64,000 nucleotides of DNA from a virus. Below are positions 9,515 through 18,259 of the stretch, one piece after another. The notes under the pieces are model-generated. The model saw nothing but the letters and a program-made list of their open reading frames with translations, ran no database searches and was not told the DNA's origin. The translations under genes and the position numbers were made by a program. The stretch is from positions 49,510 through 113,509 of IMG/VR virus record IMGVR_UViG_3300042346_000702. One strand, written 5' to 3'. Positions within the stretch are counted from its first letter, which is position 1. Each line of letters begins with the position of its first letter.

Positions 9515-10255
9515 ATGCCTTCATCTTCAGATATCAAACGTTTAGTTTATCTCAATACCTTAGGTCGTTTACATCGAACTGCTAATGGTGACATTGTCAA
9601 TATTGGCGGAACTTCTCATACTTCATTCACCGTAAATGGAAAAGGGTTATTGTTTGATGATGGGTCATCTACTTCTCCTGGAGGTCCTGGCTCTGGCATT
9701 GGCTCTGTTACTTTACAAAAAGTTTATAACAATCAACTAAATTCAGCAGGAAAAGCAGTAGTTGTTCTAAACACTAACCAAGATATTTCATGGCGAACTA
9801 CTGACCAATTGCACCACTTCTCAATGAGTGCAACAACCGGTGAGCTAACATTCAATGGTCTGTTGAATGGTGTTGATTTCATGGGATTAGTTGATAATGT
9901 TTCAACTCATACAACATTCTCATCTGTCGGGAAACATATGGCTGCAGAGATTGCCATTACTCCAATCTCTGCTGACCCGTCCGCAACAAATGTTCAACAA
10001 GTTTTAGATGAACTTAATAACCTCATTACTAATGTTAGCGGAAATGCTGGCTTTGGCATGGAGCATGTTCAACTTACTGCAGCAACACAATGGATTATAT
10101 CACATAATAAGAATACTAAACGAGTTCATTGGACACTATGGGATGAAAACGATGAAATGGTGATGCCAGATACTGTGAAATTGATAGATACTAATACTAT
10201 GCATGTCTTCTTTGGTTCTCCACAAGCTGGACGTTTAGTTCTAATGACCTTCTAA
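9515..10255 (+). CDS. Fibre-associated protein with C-terminal WxIxH domain (246 aa)
   Basis: The N-terminal half has a low-complexity Gly/Ser/Pro linker (SPGGPGSGIG) and a segment that resembles fibre shafts. The last 65 residues (WIISHNKN...MVMPDTV...AGRLVLMTF) are one copy of the small beta domain repeated in five neighbouring proteins. The start has an AAAGG site. A minor tail-fibre or tip protein is likely. Confidence 0.65.
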   Translation: MPSSSDIKRLVYLNTLGRLHRTANGDIVNIGGTSHTSFTVNGKGLLFDDGSSTSPGGPGSGIGSVTLQKVYNNQLNSAGKAVVVLNTNQDISWRTTDQLHHFSMSATTGELTFNGLLNGVDFMGLVDNVSTHTTFSSVGKHMAAEIAITPISADPSATNVQQVLDELNNLITNVSGNAGFGMEHVQLTAATQWIISHNKNTKRVHWTLWDENDEMVMPDTVKLIDTNTMHVFFGSPQAGRLVLMTF

Positions 10256-10280
10256 TAATAATTTTAAGAGATACTACATA

Positions 10281-10520
10281 ATGAATAATGTTAACGAAAC
10301 TTTTGGCACATCGGATATAGTGCTTGCATCAACTTTAAAAACCCTTGGATATTCAATTAAGCGAATTGAAAAGGTTGGAAATAAAGGGACATTCCATTTT
10401 GAAAATGTTCCGTTAAGTATTATAAACGAATTTGATATGGGGCAATGTAAAGTTGAACCTATATCTTTTAACAATCAAATAAAATCTCTAACAACTGCGG
10501 TAAGAAGACAAGCATCATAA
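10281..10520 (+). CDS. DUF5659-like small protein (79 aa)
   Basis: The pattern TSDIVLASTLKTLGYSI..IEK..NKGTFHFEN followed by a C-terminal helical part (NNQIKSLTTAVRR) resembles DUF5659, a small domain of unknown function common in phages. An AAGAG ribosome site precedes the ATG. It lies among fibre genes, between two late transcripts. Function unknown. Confidence 0.55.
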   Translation: MNNVNETFGTSDIVLASTLKTLGYSIKRIEKVGNKGTFHFENVPLSIINEFDMGQCKVEPISFNNQIKSLTTAVRRQAS

Positions 10521-10543
10521 TATATGAAAAATGGCTTATCAAC

Positions 10544-10551
10544 TATAAATA
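10544..10551 (+). promoter_or_regulatory. T4-type late promoter (TATAAATA)
   Basis: A perfect TATAAATA lies 58 bp before the 828-aa fibre gene in the 89-bp gap after the previous stop. Confidence 0.8.
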
Positions 10552-10609
10552 CCTATAGATTTTAAAACAATCTTTTATTTCAATAACATTCTCATAAGGA
10601 GATATAACT

Positions 10610-13096
10610 ATGCGTGTAAATGGTAACGTATCACTACCTACTGGTGGCCAAGGCGAGTTTCAAAATGCGTTAATTGAACGTGTTTCGGATGTACCTTCAG
10701 TCAATCCAGCCGAAAAAGGTCGTATTGTTTTTAATACGACTAGCAACACTTACTTCTATAACAATGGCACCGTTTGGATGGCATTTGCTACTGGTGGTAA
10801 TGCTACTGCTCTTCAAAACGAAGTTGATGCTCTTGAAGTTGCTTTAGGTTCTTCTATCAATGCTTCTGGACAATTCGTAACTGGTCAATTTACTGGTTAT
10901 GCATCTGGTGCTACTACAATCACTGAAGCTATCAATATGGTTCAACAAGCTGTTACTGCTCATAACACTTTAGGTGAGCTTGATAACGTTGCTGATACTG
11001 CTGACTCTGCTCCAGTAACTGGCAACTTCATCAAATACACTGGTTCTCAATGGGCTAACGTAACTCCAGTTTTAGCTGATATCTCTAATGTAACTGCTAC
11101 TGCTTCTGAAGTTAACGAACTACATACTTCTGGTATCGTAACTGCTGACTTAGTAAAACTTCATGCTGTTACTTCAACTGCTGCTGAGCTTAACATCTTA
11201 ACTGGTGCTACTCTTACAACAACTGAATTGAACTATGTTGATGGTGTTACTTCTTCAATCCAGTCTCAATTAAACAACAAACAACCTCTTGATGATCAAT
11301 TGACATCTTTGGCTGGTTTGACTCCTGATGCAACTTCTGCATTCTTGTTAGGTGGCGCTGGTGGCGTTTATAGCTTACAAGATGCTGCTGGTTTCCGTGC
11401 TGCTCTTGGTGTTTCTTTAGGCTCTAACGTTCAAGCATTTGATGCTGACTTAACCACTTTGGCCGGTTTCGCTCCTGCTGCTGATAGCTCAGAAACTTTG
11501 ACTATTAACACTACTGAAATTACACACTCTGGTCTTAACGATATCATCGTTGGTACTGGTGGTGCTGAAGGTTCACGTTGGACTCTAGAACGTGGTGCAG
11601 TTGCTCGTACTTCTTTAGGTTTGGGCAACATTGCAATCATGGACGAGCATGATTTTATTCGTGCAAATGCTGCTTCTTCTAACATTTCCAATAATGTAGC
11701 ATTCAATGGCTATAAAATCACTAACTTAGCTCCTGGTACTGCTGGTACTGATGCAATCAACTTAAACCAAATGCAATCTTTCATTGCTGGTTTATCTTGG
11801 AAACCAGCTGTTGTTGCAGCTTCTGTTGGTAACTTAACACTTTCTGGCGAACAAACTGTTGATGGTGTTGCTGTTGTTACTGGTAACCGTGTTCTTGTTA
11901 AAAACCAAACCACTGCTTCTGAAAACGGTATCTATGTAGTTGCTTCTAGTGCTTGGGCACGTGCTACTGATTTCGATGCATTAGCTGATAGCATTAACTC
12001 TGCTGCAGTATTCGTACAACAAGGTGCTACTCAAAACGACACTGGTTGGACTCAAACTGCTGAAGTTGTTACTTTCGGTACAGACCCTGTAGTTTGGACT
12101 CAATTTAATGGTGCTGCTGGTATCACTGCTGGTATCGGTCTTGCTAAAGATGGTAACACATTGAATGTAAACCTTGGTGCTGGTATCGTTGAACTTCCAT
12201 CTGATGACGTTGGTATCGACCTTTATGATCCAACTTCTTCTGCTATCATCTTAACAGAAAATGCTACAACTCGTTCAACTGATACAAATGCTAAATTACA
12301 CTTATTGTTAGATTTGACTGGCAATGGTAAATTAGTTCAATCTGTAGCTGGTTTGAAAGTTACTACAAACACTATCACTGAAGCTGAATTGACTGCTTCT
12401 GTAGCTGGTAATGGTTTGACTGGTGGTAATGGTTCAGCTATTGCTGTTGTATCTCATGCCGGTACTGGTACTTCTGGTGCTCAAGATGATCCTGCAAACT
12501 GGGGTGGCGTTGGTCTTGTAACTGTAACTGCTGATAGCGTTGGTGTTACTTTAGGTAATGGTTCAACTCAAGCAGCTCCTGGTACTCACACTCACAAAGC
12601 TGCTGCTATCACTTATTCTGGTGCAACTTCTACTTTGGTTGCTACTACGGTTCAAGGTGCTATCGACGAAGTTGAAGGTCGTGTAGATACTATCGAAACT
12701 AATGCAGGTAACTTACTTACTGAAGTCAATGCAATTGAATCTGCAGTTGGTTTGAACACTGATGGTTCATTGAACAGCTGGTCAGGTACTAACTATGTAA
12801 ATAGTGCTACTACATTCAAAGCTGCAGTTTCTGCTCTTGATACTGCTACTAAAGCTCTTGATACTCAAATTAATAACAAAGTCAACAAAATGTACTATTT
12901 GTACACTGGTGGTGCTGCTACAGGTCATACTGTAACTCACAGCTTGGGTCAAATGTATTGCAACGTAACTGTTATTGATGCTGCTAATAATGAAGTTATC
13001 ATTCCACAATCAATTGTATTTACTGATGCTAATAGCTTGGCAGTTACATTGAATGTGTCACTTGCAGTTAAAGTTGTAGTTATGGGTTTAGCATAA
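10610..13096 (+). CDS. Tail fibre protein, probably abundant (828 aa)
   Basis: Residues 1-60 (MRVNGNVSLP...GRIVFNTTSNTYFYNNGTVW) match the start of the 200-aa protein at 13244. Then come ELNILTGATLTTTELNYVDG repeats typical of phage fibres, a module reading VDGVAVVTGNRVLVKNQT..ENGIYVV..AWARATD that recurs twice in the fibre at 44137-48987, and a C-terminal WxIxH-type domain (HTVTHSLGQ). The ribosome site AAGGAGATATAACT is strong, the late promoter is perfect, codons are strongly biased to GCT, GGT and ACT, and a strong terminator follows. These signs together suggest high expression. Confidence 0.85.
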   Translation: MRVNGNVSLPTGGQGEFQNALIERVSDVPSVNPAEKGRIVFNTTSNTYFYNNGTVWMAFATGGNATALQNEVDALEVALGSSINASGQFVTGQFTGYASGATTITEAINMVQQAVTAHNTLGELDNVADTADSAPVTGNFIKYTGSQWANVTPVLADISNVTATASEVNELHTSGIVTADLVKLHAVTSTAAELNILTGATLTTTELNYVDGVTSSIQSQLNNKQPLDDQLTSLAGLTPDATSAFLLGGAGGVYSLQDAAGFRAALGVSLGSNVQAFDADLTTLAGFAPAADSSETLTINTTEITHSGLNDIIVGTGGAEGSRWTLERGAVARTSLGLGNIAIMDEHDFIRANAASSNISNNVAFNGYKITNLAPGTAGTDAINLNQMQSFIAGLSWKPAVVAASVGNLTLSGEQTVDGVAVVTGNRVLVKNQTTASENGIYVVASSAWARATDFDALADSINSAAVFVQQGATQNDTGWTQTAEVVTFGTDPVVWTQFNGAAGITAGIGLAKDGNTLNVNLGAGIVELPSDDVGIDLYDPTSSAIILTENATTRSTDTNAKLHLLLDLTGNGKLVQSVAGLKVTTNTITEAELTASVAGNGLTGGNGSAIAVVSHAGTGTSGAQDDPANWGGVGLVTVTADSVGVTLGNGSTQAAPGTHTHKAAAITYSGATSTLVATTVQGAIDEVEGRVDTIETNAGNLLTEVNAIESAVGLNTDGSLNSWSGTNYVNSATTFKAAVSALDTATKALDTQINNKVNKMYYLYTGGAATGHTVTHSLGQMYCNVTVIDAANNEVIIPQSIVFTDANSLAVTLNVSLAVKVVVMGLA

Positions 13097-13131
13097 GCTA
13101 AGTCTTAATACTTACAATTAAGTAAAAATAG

Positions 13132-13160
13132 AAAGGGTCTTTTCGGAGACCCTTTTTGTT
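13132..13160 (+). terminator. Rho-independent terminator
   Basis: Stem AAAGGGTCT / AGACCCTTT (9 bp, perfect) with loop TTTCGG, followed by TTTGTT. It closes the 828-aa fibre transcript. Confidence 0.92.
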
Positions 13161-13183
13161 ATCCTATGTTTGTGAGGAAAGTT

Positions 13184-13191
13184 GATAAATA
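13184..13191 (+). promoter_or_regulatory. T4-type late promoter (GATAAATA)
   Basis: 7 of 8 consensus bases, placed after the terminator and 52 bp before the next gene. Confidence 0.6.
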
Positions 13192-13243
13192 CAGATAGTT
13201 TATTATAATCCTCACACCCCCTATTTCAAAAGGAACACTAATC

Positions 13244-13846
13244 ATGAGATTCTATGGCGATATTGCTCTTAACCAAAATGAAATCCAACAGGCAGTAATG
13301 CAAACGGAATATGATTGGCCCGCTAACCCAAAAGTCGGTCAATTAGTATTCAAGAACAGTGTAGTTTATATCTGCATTCAAATTTCTGGTGGTCTTCCAA
13401 TTTGGGTTCCACTTACTCGCGAAATCGAAATGTATGTTCACGTTCAGGATGTCGCAAGTAACGAATGGATTATCAATCACCCTCTGAATACTGCTTATGT
13501 TCTTGTTCAAGTATTTGATGGTAATAGTCAAATGGTTATTCCTAACGTAGTCACTATCAATAGTGCTTCTCAAATCACTATTGACTTTGGTGGTAATGCA
13601 GCAGGTCGTGCAGTTATTCTTTCAGGTTCTTTAGACGGGGCTCAAAAACCAACATATGCTTTAGAGTTTCATCAAACTACTCCTTCTACAAGTTGGGTTA
13701 TTACACATAACTTAGGATACGCACCAATTGCTCGTGTATTCTCTGGTTCGTATGAAATACAACCATCGTCTATTTTCCACAATTCAAGTAATCAAGTTAC
13801 TTTGTCATTCACTACACCACAAACTGGTGTTGCTAAATTGGTGTAA
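13244..13846 (+). CDS. Fibre-type protein with two WxIxH domains (200 aa)
   Basis: The first 58 residues resemble the start of the 828-aa fibre. Residues about 66-125 (EWIINHPLNTAYVLVQVFDG...AGRAVIL) and 139-200 (SWVITHNLGYAPIARVFSG...TGVAKLV) are two copies of the same small beta domain. It is the first gene of a tight run of small domain proteins. A short fibre or fibre-tip subunit is likely. Confidence 0.7.
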   Translation: MRFYGDIALNQNEIQQAVMQTEYDWPANPKVGQLVFKNSVVYICIQISGGLPIWVPLTREIEMYVHVQDVASNEWIINHPLNTAYVLVQVFDGNSQMVIPNVVTINSASQITIDFGGNAAGRAVILSGSLDGAQKPTYALEFHQTTPSTSWVITHNLGYAPIARVFSGSYEIQPSSIFHNSSNQVTLSFTTPQTGVAKLV

Positions 13847-13851
13847 TTTCT

Positions 13852-14085
13852 ATGGGAACTTATACTCTTAAATTGGCAAAAGAATATACCCACACGCAGA
13901 CAACTCCAAGTACAGAGTGGGATATTGACTATAAGATGGATTTTGCACCAATAGTTGATGTAATGATTGACAATAACGGAACTCTTGAAAAGATGTTACC
14001 AATGTCAATTGAACGCATTACTAATAGTCGTGTCAAAATCTTTTTCTCGCAACCGTTTTCAGGTAAAGCACACCTGGTAGGATAA
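13852..14085 (+). CDS. Stand-alone WxIxH-domain protein (77 aa)
   Basis: The whole protein is one copy of the repeated domain: EWDIDYKMDFAPIVDVMID, an LPMSIERIT strand and a SGKAHLVG end. The central His is replaced by Tyr (WDIDY). It starts 5 bp after the previous stop and probably depends on it for translation. No signal peptide. Confidence 0.65.
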   Translation: MGTYTLKLAKEYTHTQTTPSTEWDIDYKMDFAPIVDVMIDNNGTLEKMLPMSIERITNSRVKIFFSQPFSGKAHLVG

Positions 14086-14090
14086 TCAAC

Positions 14091-14324
14091 ATGGTATTTG
14101 TTCCTCAACCTGGTATATTAAGTTTAGCTCATGTGCAGAATACTGCAAGTGATACTTGGACAATTGTTCATAACTTGAACAAGAATCCTGTTGCAGTTGA
14201 TGCAATGGTTTATGTAGATGGAAACCTTGAAACCGTTATCCCTTATAGTGTTGTTTGCACTGATGCTAACACCGTTGTTGTCAGTTGGTCAACTCCTCAA
14301 ACAGGAAAAGCTCGCATCGCATAA
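14091..14324 (+). CDS. Stand-alone WxIxH-domain protein (77 aa)
   Basis: Second single-domain protein: TWTIVHNLNKNPVAVDAMVY, then VIPYSVVCTDANTVVVSWSTP and TGKARIA. It has the same length as its neighbour 5 bp upstream, so the pair arose by duplication. It probably assembles with the fibre proteins as a tip or decorating subunit. Confidence 0.65.
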   Translation: MVFVPQPGILSLAHVQNTASDTWTIVHNLNKNPVAVDAMVYVDGNLETVIPYSVVCTDANTVVVSWSTPQTGKARIA

Positions 14325-14343
14325 CAACTAAGGATAACATCAA

Positions 14344-14889
14344 ATGACTCCAATATCATATGAACAAGCAAGAACTCTCATACAAGATGGAGACATTATT
14401 TCGGTTCTCCGTCGTGAAGACAAAACATCTTTACTTCAAAAGCTAATTACAACTTGGTCTAAGTCTCCTATCTATCATACCTGCATAGCCATTTGGTTAT
14501 CCACTGGACATGGTGAAAAGAGACTTTTTGTTGTAGAAGCTTATGATGCTACTCGTCGCATCACACCTCTTTCAGTCTATCAAAAGCACCCATTACATGT
14601 TCTTGCAAAACCTGAGCATGTAAAGTTCGGACTGTTTTCCGGTTCTCTTGTTGAACGAGTTGGAACTGCAGAATACAGTTACGTAAGAGCATTCATTTCA
14701 GGTGTTAGACAGTACTTGAAACTTCCAAACATTGTACTTGCTACTGGCGAATTCTGTTCAGAACTTGCAGCAAAAGTTTGGAAGATGGGTGGCATGGACA
14801 TCACCGAAACTGGTCTGAACCCAGCAGAACTTGAACGAGTTCTTGTTCAAGAATATGGAGTTCAATATCGCTGTATCATTCAACCATAA
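14344..14889 (+). CDS. YiiX-like permuted papain-fold hydrolase (181 aa)
   Basis: His45 in YHTCIAIW, Glu65 in VVEAYD and Cys138 in GEFCSELAA match the order of catalytic residues in the circularly permuted NlpC/P60 (YiiX/YebB-like) amidase or peptidase group. The start region reads LIQDGDIISVLRR, as in that group. A TAAGGA site precedes it. No signal peptide is seen. It directly precedes the spanins and endolysin, so it may cut peptidoglycan peptides or modify lipids during entry or lysis; the substrate is not known. Confidence 0.7.
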   Translation: MTPISYEQARTLIQDGDIISVLRREDKTSLLQKLITTWSKSPIYHTCIAIWLSTGHGEKRLFVVEAYDATRRITPLSVYQKHPLHVLAKPEHVKFGLFSGSLVERVGTAEYSYVRAFISGVRQYLKLPNIVLATGEFCSELAAKVWKMGGMDITETGLNPAELERVLVQEYGVQYRCIIQP

Positions 14890-14903
14890 CATCATAACAC
14901 TAT

Positions 14904-15395
14904 ATGGACAAAGCACAAGAAAAAGCTGTTGGCTACTTTCGCCAATCATGGGATGCTATCAAACTTTACTGGACTGCAGGCACTGGCATCGTCAAACGAG
15001 GCTGGACAATCGCAGTTCTTGCTGCAGCTCTAACAGGAGCTGGTGGATACATCCTCTATCTAAACCACAAGAACAAGCAAGCAGCTGAAGAAGTTGCTAA
15101 AGCTCAAAGTCAAATCGTTGAAGTTCAGGAACAATCCAAAAGATTGATTGACCAGACAAACGACCTTATCAAGCTCAATCAGGAAAATCAAGCTATCTAT
15201 GAACAGCTTCAACGAGACAGAGAACAAGTAGTTCAATTAGTAGAAGGCTTCAATGCTCAAATGAGAGCTAATGCAAATGCTTTATCTAAGATAGGTAATC
15301 AAGTATCACATCTTGAAGATGGAGAAGTTGCTCCAGTTCTTCGTGAAACTGTTAGACAAGTTCAGGCATTACGTCAATCAAGAGGTGTCAAATGA
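14904..15395 (+). CDS. Putative i-spanin, Rz-like (163 aa)
   Basis: A membrane segment at about residues 35-53 (TIAVLAAALTGAGGYILYL) is followed by a long charged coiled-coil region (AAEEVAKAQSQIVEVQEQSK onward). This is the design of inner-membrane spanin subunits. Its last four bases overlap the start of a small lipoprotein gene, the classic Rz/Rz1 order. The cytoplasmic N-tail of about 34 residues is longer than usual. Confidence 0.75.
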   Translation: MDKAQEKAVGYFRQSWDAIKLYWTAGTGIVKRGWTIAVLAAALTGAGGYILYLNHKNKQAAEEVAKAQSQIVEVQEQSKRLIDQTNDLIKLNQENQAIYEQLQRDREQVVQLVEGFNAQMRANANALSKIGNQVSHLEDGEVAPVLRETVRQVQALRQSRGVK

Positions 15396-15682
15396 AATAC
15401 TTTCTATTGCTTGCTTTAGCATTGAGCGGTTGTGCTTCTAACGGTTCAAACGAAAGTGTTCTTGTTCCTGGTGAAGTTAAGACTGTTGTCAAAGTCGAAC
15501 GAGTTGTGGTCAAACCGCCAGCTGAACTTCTTCTTATGCCAACTCCAGTGATGCCACTAAATGTGAATAGAGCTACTCAACGTGATGTAGCTGAATGGAT
15601 ATTGAAGTCTGAAGAAAGAACACTTCGACTTGAAGAACAACTAAATGCAATCATCAAATGGTCAAATGAGGTACATGAATAA
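15392..15682 (+). CDS. Putative o-spanin lipoprotein, Rz1-like (96 aa)
   Basis: The N-terminus MKYFLLLALALSGC is a lipoprotein signal with a lipobox ending at Cys14. It is followed by a Pro/Val-rich stretch (VVKPPAELLLMPTPVMPL). It overlaps the i-spanin gene by ATGA and the endolysin gene by one base. The pair would fuse inner and outer membrane at lysis. Confidence 0.78.
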   Translation: MKYFLLLALALSGCASNGSNESVLVPGEVKTVVKVERVVVKPPAELLLMPTPVMPLNVNRATQRDVAEWILKSEERTLRLEEQLNAIIKWSNEVHE

Positions 15683-17379
15683 TGGGATGTGGGTGCTCAG
15701 GAGCTAAAGCTTCAGAAAATGTAGATGGAGAATGGACTGATGTTCCGGCAATTCAGCTCAAAGGTGAGACTGATGAATGCTTTGTCAAACGTATAGGACC
15801 ACAGCCTCCCCAACCAGAACCTGGCTCAACTGCGCCAAAAGATCACATCGTTACAGGTTCAATTCCAGTTGATTGTAAGATGAAAGTTGATACGACGTTC
15901 AAAATGTCTGATGGCAGTCACCCAGTTACTTGGGACTTTGTTATCAAAGATGAACAAGGTAATGTCAAAACTCCAGCTGACTTAGGTCTAACTTATGATA
16001 ACTCAACCGGTCATTTGAGCGGAACCGTCAAAGACGAGTTTGAAAAGAAGACTTTTACTGCAACACTCAAAGCACGAGCACAAGCGGATATTCCAGAGCT
16101 GGAAATTGTAGCAAGTGACCCCAACAAGAACACCATTGATGAGAAGACATATCAGATAGTACCAAAGAAGTGTAACGATGATGACCTTCGATTGATACAT
16201 CCTAATCCCAGTGCAGTAATGACATCAGGTTATGGGTGGCGAATTAGAGGAGACACACACGAAAGACAGTTTCATAAAGGGGTTGATTTAGCAACCGGTG
16301 GTAAAGGTAAAATCCTAGCTGCTGCTGATGGTGTTGTTCAGCAGGTCGTTAAACCACGTGCGCCCAACGATAAAAGTTATGGTAATATGATATTGATAAA
16401 GCATGTCAATTCATCAGGCAAATTATTGGCAACAACTCTATACGGTCATCTTAGGGAAATATATGTTGAAAAAGACCAAACTGTAAAAGCAGGCGATGTA
16501 ATTGGCCATGAAGGTAATACTGGAGCTTCACGCGGAAATCATTTACACTTTGAAGTAAAACTTGGTGGTACTACTCATGATGACCCAATGAAGTATATCA
16601 ATGGCAAAATCAAAATTGCAGCTGGAGCAGAACAAGGAGCAACAGACCCTAACGTTCCACCTACAAATGTGCAAACTGTTCAGAACACAGACAAAGGTAT
16701 TACCCAAGAAAAAGTTCAGGCAGCTGAAGACTGTAAGCCAATTCCACTATTGACTGAACCCGCTAATGCTGAAGATAAGGTTGTTGGGGTAAAACCGGGA
16801 AGAGTAATGCCGGGTGGTGATTGTATGCCACCAGGATGGACTCCACCTCCGCAAAATCAAATAGCAAAACAAATCAAAGACGTAGCTTTAGCAAACGGAG
16901 CAACACAAGAAGAAGCACGCTACATGGTTAAGATTGCATTCTTAGAAAGTACCTATAACCAGTATGCTGATGCGCATAAGAAAAACCCTGAATCACATGC
17001 TCTTGGTTTATTTCAAATGCAGCCTGCAACGGCTGGGAAATTTTATGCTGAAATAGGAATAGCTTCGCCTACGTGTGAACAACGATGCAATGTTGAACTT
17101 GCTACTAAAGCAATGTTAAGAATGGTAAAGTATGAAGGTAAAGGTTACGATAGTTTTCATGCAAATGGAACTATCGCCGGTGCTAATAAAGGACAAGTTT
17201 GTAATAATGCATATACTCAAGGGTACTCATCTTTAACCCGTGCAGAGTTCATGTATATGTCACATGGTCAAGGTCAAGAAGGTATGAGGAAAGGAACTCC
17301 CGGTGGTTCAGGTTTTCTTCATCATTTCAGAAAATCTGGTCCGTCAGAACAACAATTAGACCAATACATGGCTTCTTAG
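15682..17379 (+). CDS. Two-domain endolysin: M23 peptidase plus lytic transglycosylase (565 aa)
   Basis: Residues 65-165 look like a beta-sandwich (Ig-like) domain. Residues 175-310 are an M23 metallopeptidase with the zinc ligands His198/Asp202 (HKGVD) and His289 (HLHFEV, 287-289). Residues 395-555 are an SLT/goose-lysozyme-type domain with catalytic Glu422 (FLESTYN) and ALGLFQMQPAT. The protein starts with an odd Cys-rich MGCGCSG and has no normal signal peptide. It follows the spanins. It may be the endolysin, or a virion-borne tail lysin; the lysis context favours the first. Confidence 0.85.
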   Translation: MGCGCSGAKASENVDGEWTDVPAIQLKGETDECFVKRIGPQPPQPEPGSTAPKDHIVTGSIPVDCKMKVDTTFKMSDGSHPVTWDFVIKDEQGNVKTPADLGLTYDNSTGHLSGTVKDEFEKKTFTATLKARAQADIPELEIVASDPNKNTIDEKTYQIVPKKCNDDDLRLIHPNPSAVMTSGYGWRIRGDTHERQFHKGVDLATGGKGKILAAADGVVQQVVKPRAPNDKSYGNMILIKHVNSSGKLLATTLYGHLREIYVEKDQTVKAGDVIGHEGNTGASRGNHLHFEVKLGGTTHDDPMKYINGKIKIAAGAEQGATDPNVPPTNVQTVQNTDKGITQEKVQAAEDCKPIPLLTEPANAEDKVVGVKPGRVMPGGDCMPPGWTPPPQNQIAKQIKDVALANGATQEEARYMVKIAFLESTYNQYADAHKKNPESHALGLFQMQPATAGKFYAEIGIASPTCEQRCNVELATKAMLRMVKYEGKGYDSFHANGTIAGANKGQVCNNAYTQGYSSLTRAEFMYMSHGQGQEGMRKGTPGGSGFLHHFRKSGPSEQQLDQYMAS

Positions 17380-17954
17380 AATTCAGCGTACTCGTCCAAA
17401 TCATTTTCAATTAGTTCTCGTTGACACTGTACAATGTTTCGATTTTTAGGGTCAATATACTTTAGAACAATTTGAAATGCTCTATAAGTATCCATTGACA
17501 TATCAATAGTTTGAAGGTATAAACTTCGTAAGTCTTTGATTTGTAGAACACCAAGCATATGAGATTCAATTGCAGGCATCCACAATGATTTGCATGATTT
17601 GACCTTAGTTCCGATACCTTCAAATGAAGTGATTGGATTGTATCGTAAATCAATCATTTGAGCTCGTGGAGGAATACCTTTAATCGAAGTCAATTCATTA
17701 TGTCTTGCTCTAAAATCACCACAACATTCAAGTGGAAAGTTCTTCATTGACTTCAAATTACAATTAGAAACATCAAAACCGACAACTATACCAAATGGGA
17801 ACTTTAGCTCATTATCTTCTACTAAATATCGCCAATTGATAGATGAAAATTTCAAATCTACTTTTTCACAATCAACTCGACCGTTTGAATTGAGAGAAAG
17901 AAAGGGTGCTAAGCCAGATTCCCCAATCAGTCTTTCAATTTCAGAAGCTTTCAT
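17376..17954 (-). CDS. Leucine-rich-repeat-like protein (192 aa), paralogue A
   Basis: The middle part reads like irregular leucine-rich repeats (FDVSNCNLKSMKNFP, FRARHNELTSIKGIP, MIDLRYNPITSFEGI). The C-terminus CQRELIENDLDEYAEF is nearly the same as that of the protein at 18260-18913, so they are paralogues. The frame opens with TTG at 17990, but the ATG at 17954, four bases after the upstream stop with TAAGGA in front, is more likely. It overlaps the convergent endolysin gene by 4 bp. Function unknown; a protein-binding role is inferred from the repeats. Confidence 0.65.
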   Translation of the reverse strand: MKASEIERLIGESGLAPFLSLNSNGRVDCEKVDLKFSSINWRYLVEDNELKFPFGIVVGFDVSNCNLKSMKNFPLECCGDFRARHNELTSIKGIPPRAQMIDLRYNPITSFEGIGTKVKSCKSLWMPAIESHMLGVLQIKDLRSLYLQTIDMSMDTYRAFQIVLKYIDPKNRNIVQCQRELIENDLDEYAEF

Positions 17955-17958
17955 TTCC

Positions 17959-18195
17959 TTACCAAATACCAATCTTTGGAGAAGCAGCAACTAGCATTAA
18001 AAACACAAAATAGAATGTAAGCAACAAGAAAGCCATATGCCACTTACCACGCATGGTCAATATAGTTCCACAAATTGCAGCAAACATCAAACTGCCAAGA
18101 ATTGCATTTACCCCAATGAAGATTGATGCAATTGCACAACCTAACCAAAACTCTGGCAAGTGATTATAAACTCTTTCCGGTACGTACATCGTCAT
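17959..18195 (-). CDS. Small membrane protein (78 aa)
   Basis: Two to three hydrophobic segments cover residues 17-40, 36-48 and 54-72. The start has an AAAGGAGT ribosome site. It is followed within 4 bp by paralogue A of the LRR pair, so the two are cotranslated. No family recognised. Confidence 0.65.
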   Translation of the reverse strand: MTMYVPERVYNHLPEFWLGCAIASIFIGVNAILGSLMFAAICGTILTMRGKWHMAFLLLTFYFVFLMLVAASPKIGIW

Positions 18196-18220
18196 TACTC
18201 CTTTATCAAATTATAGGTAT

Positions 18221-18240
18221 ATTATACCATACGAAGTATG
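18221..18240 (-). promoter_or_regulatory. Putative promoter with palindromic spacer
   Basis: TATAAT lies at 18226-18221. The DNA just upstream is the perfect inverted repeat CCATAC TTC GTATGG (18227-18241), filling the spacer. The -35 is weak. The palindrome could be an operator. Confidence 0.5.
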
Positions 18241-18259
18241 GTTCATGTTGTGAAGAACT

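Noticed and set aside
18226-18242. loxP-like ATACGAAGTAT sequence
   Set aside because: Only the short palindrome core resembles a lox arm; there is no 8-bp spacer with a second arm and no recombinase gene nearby.
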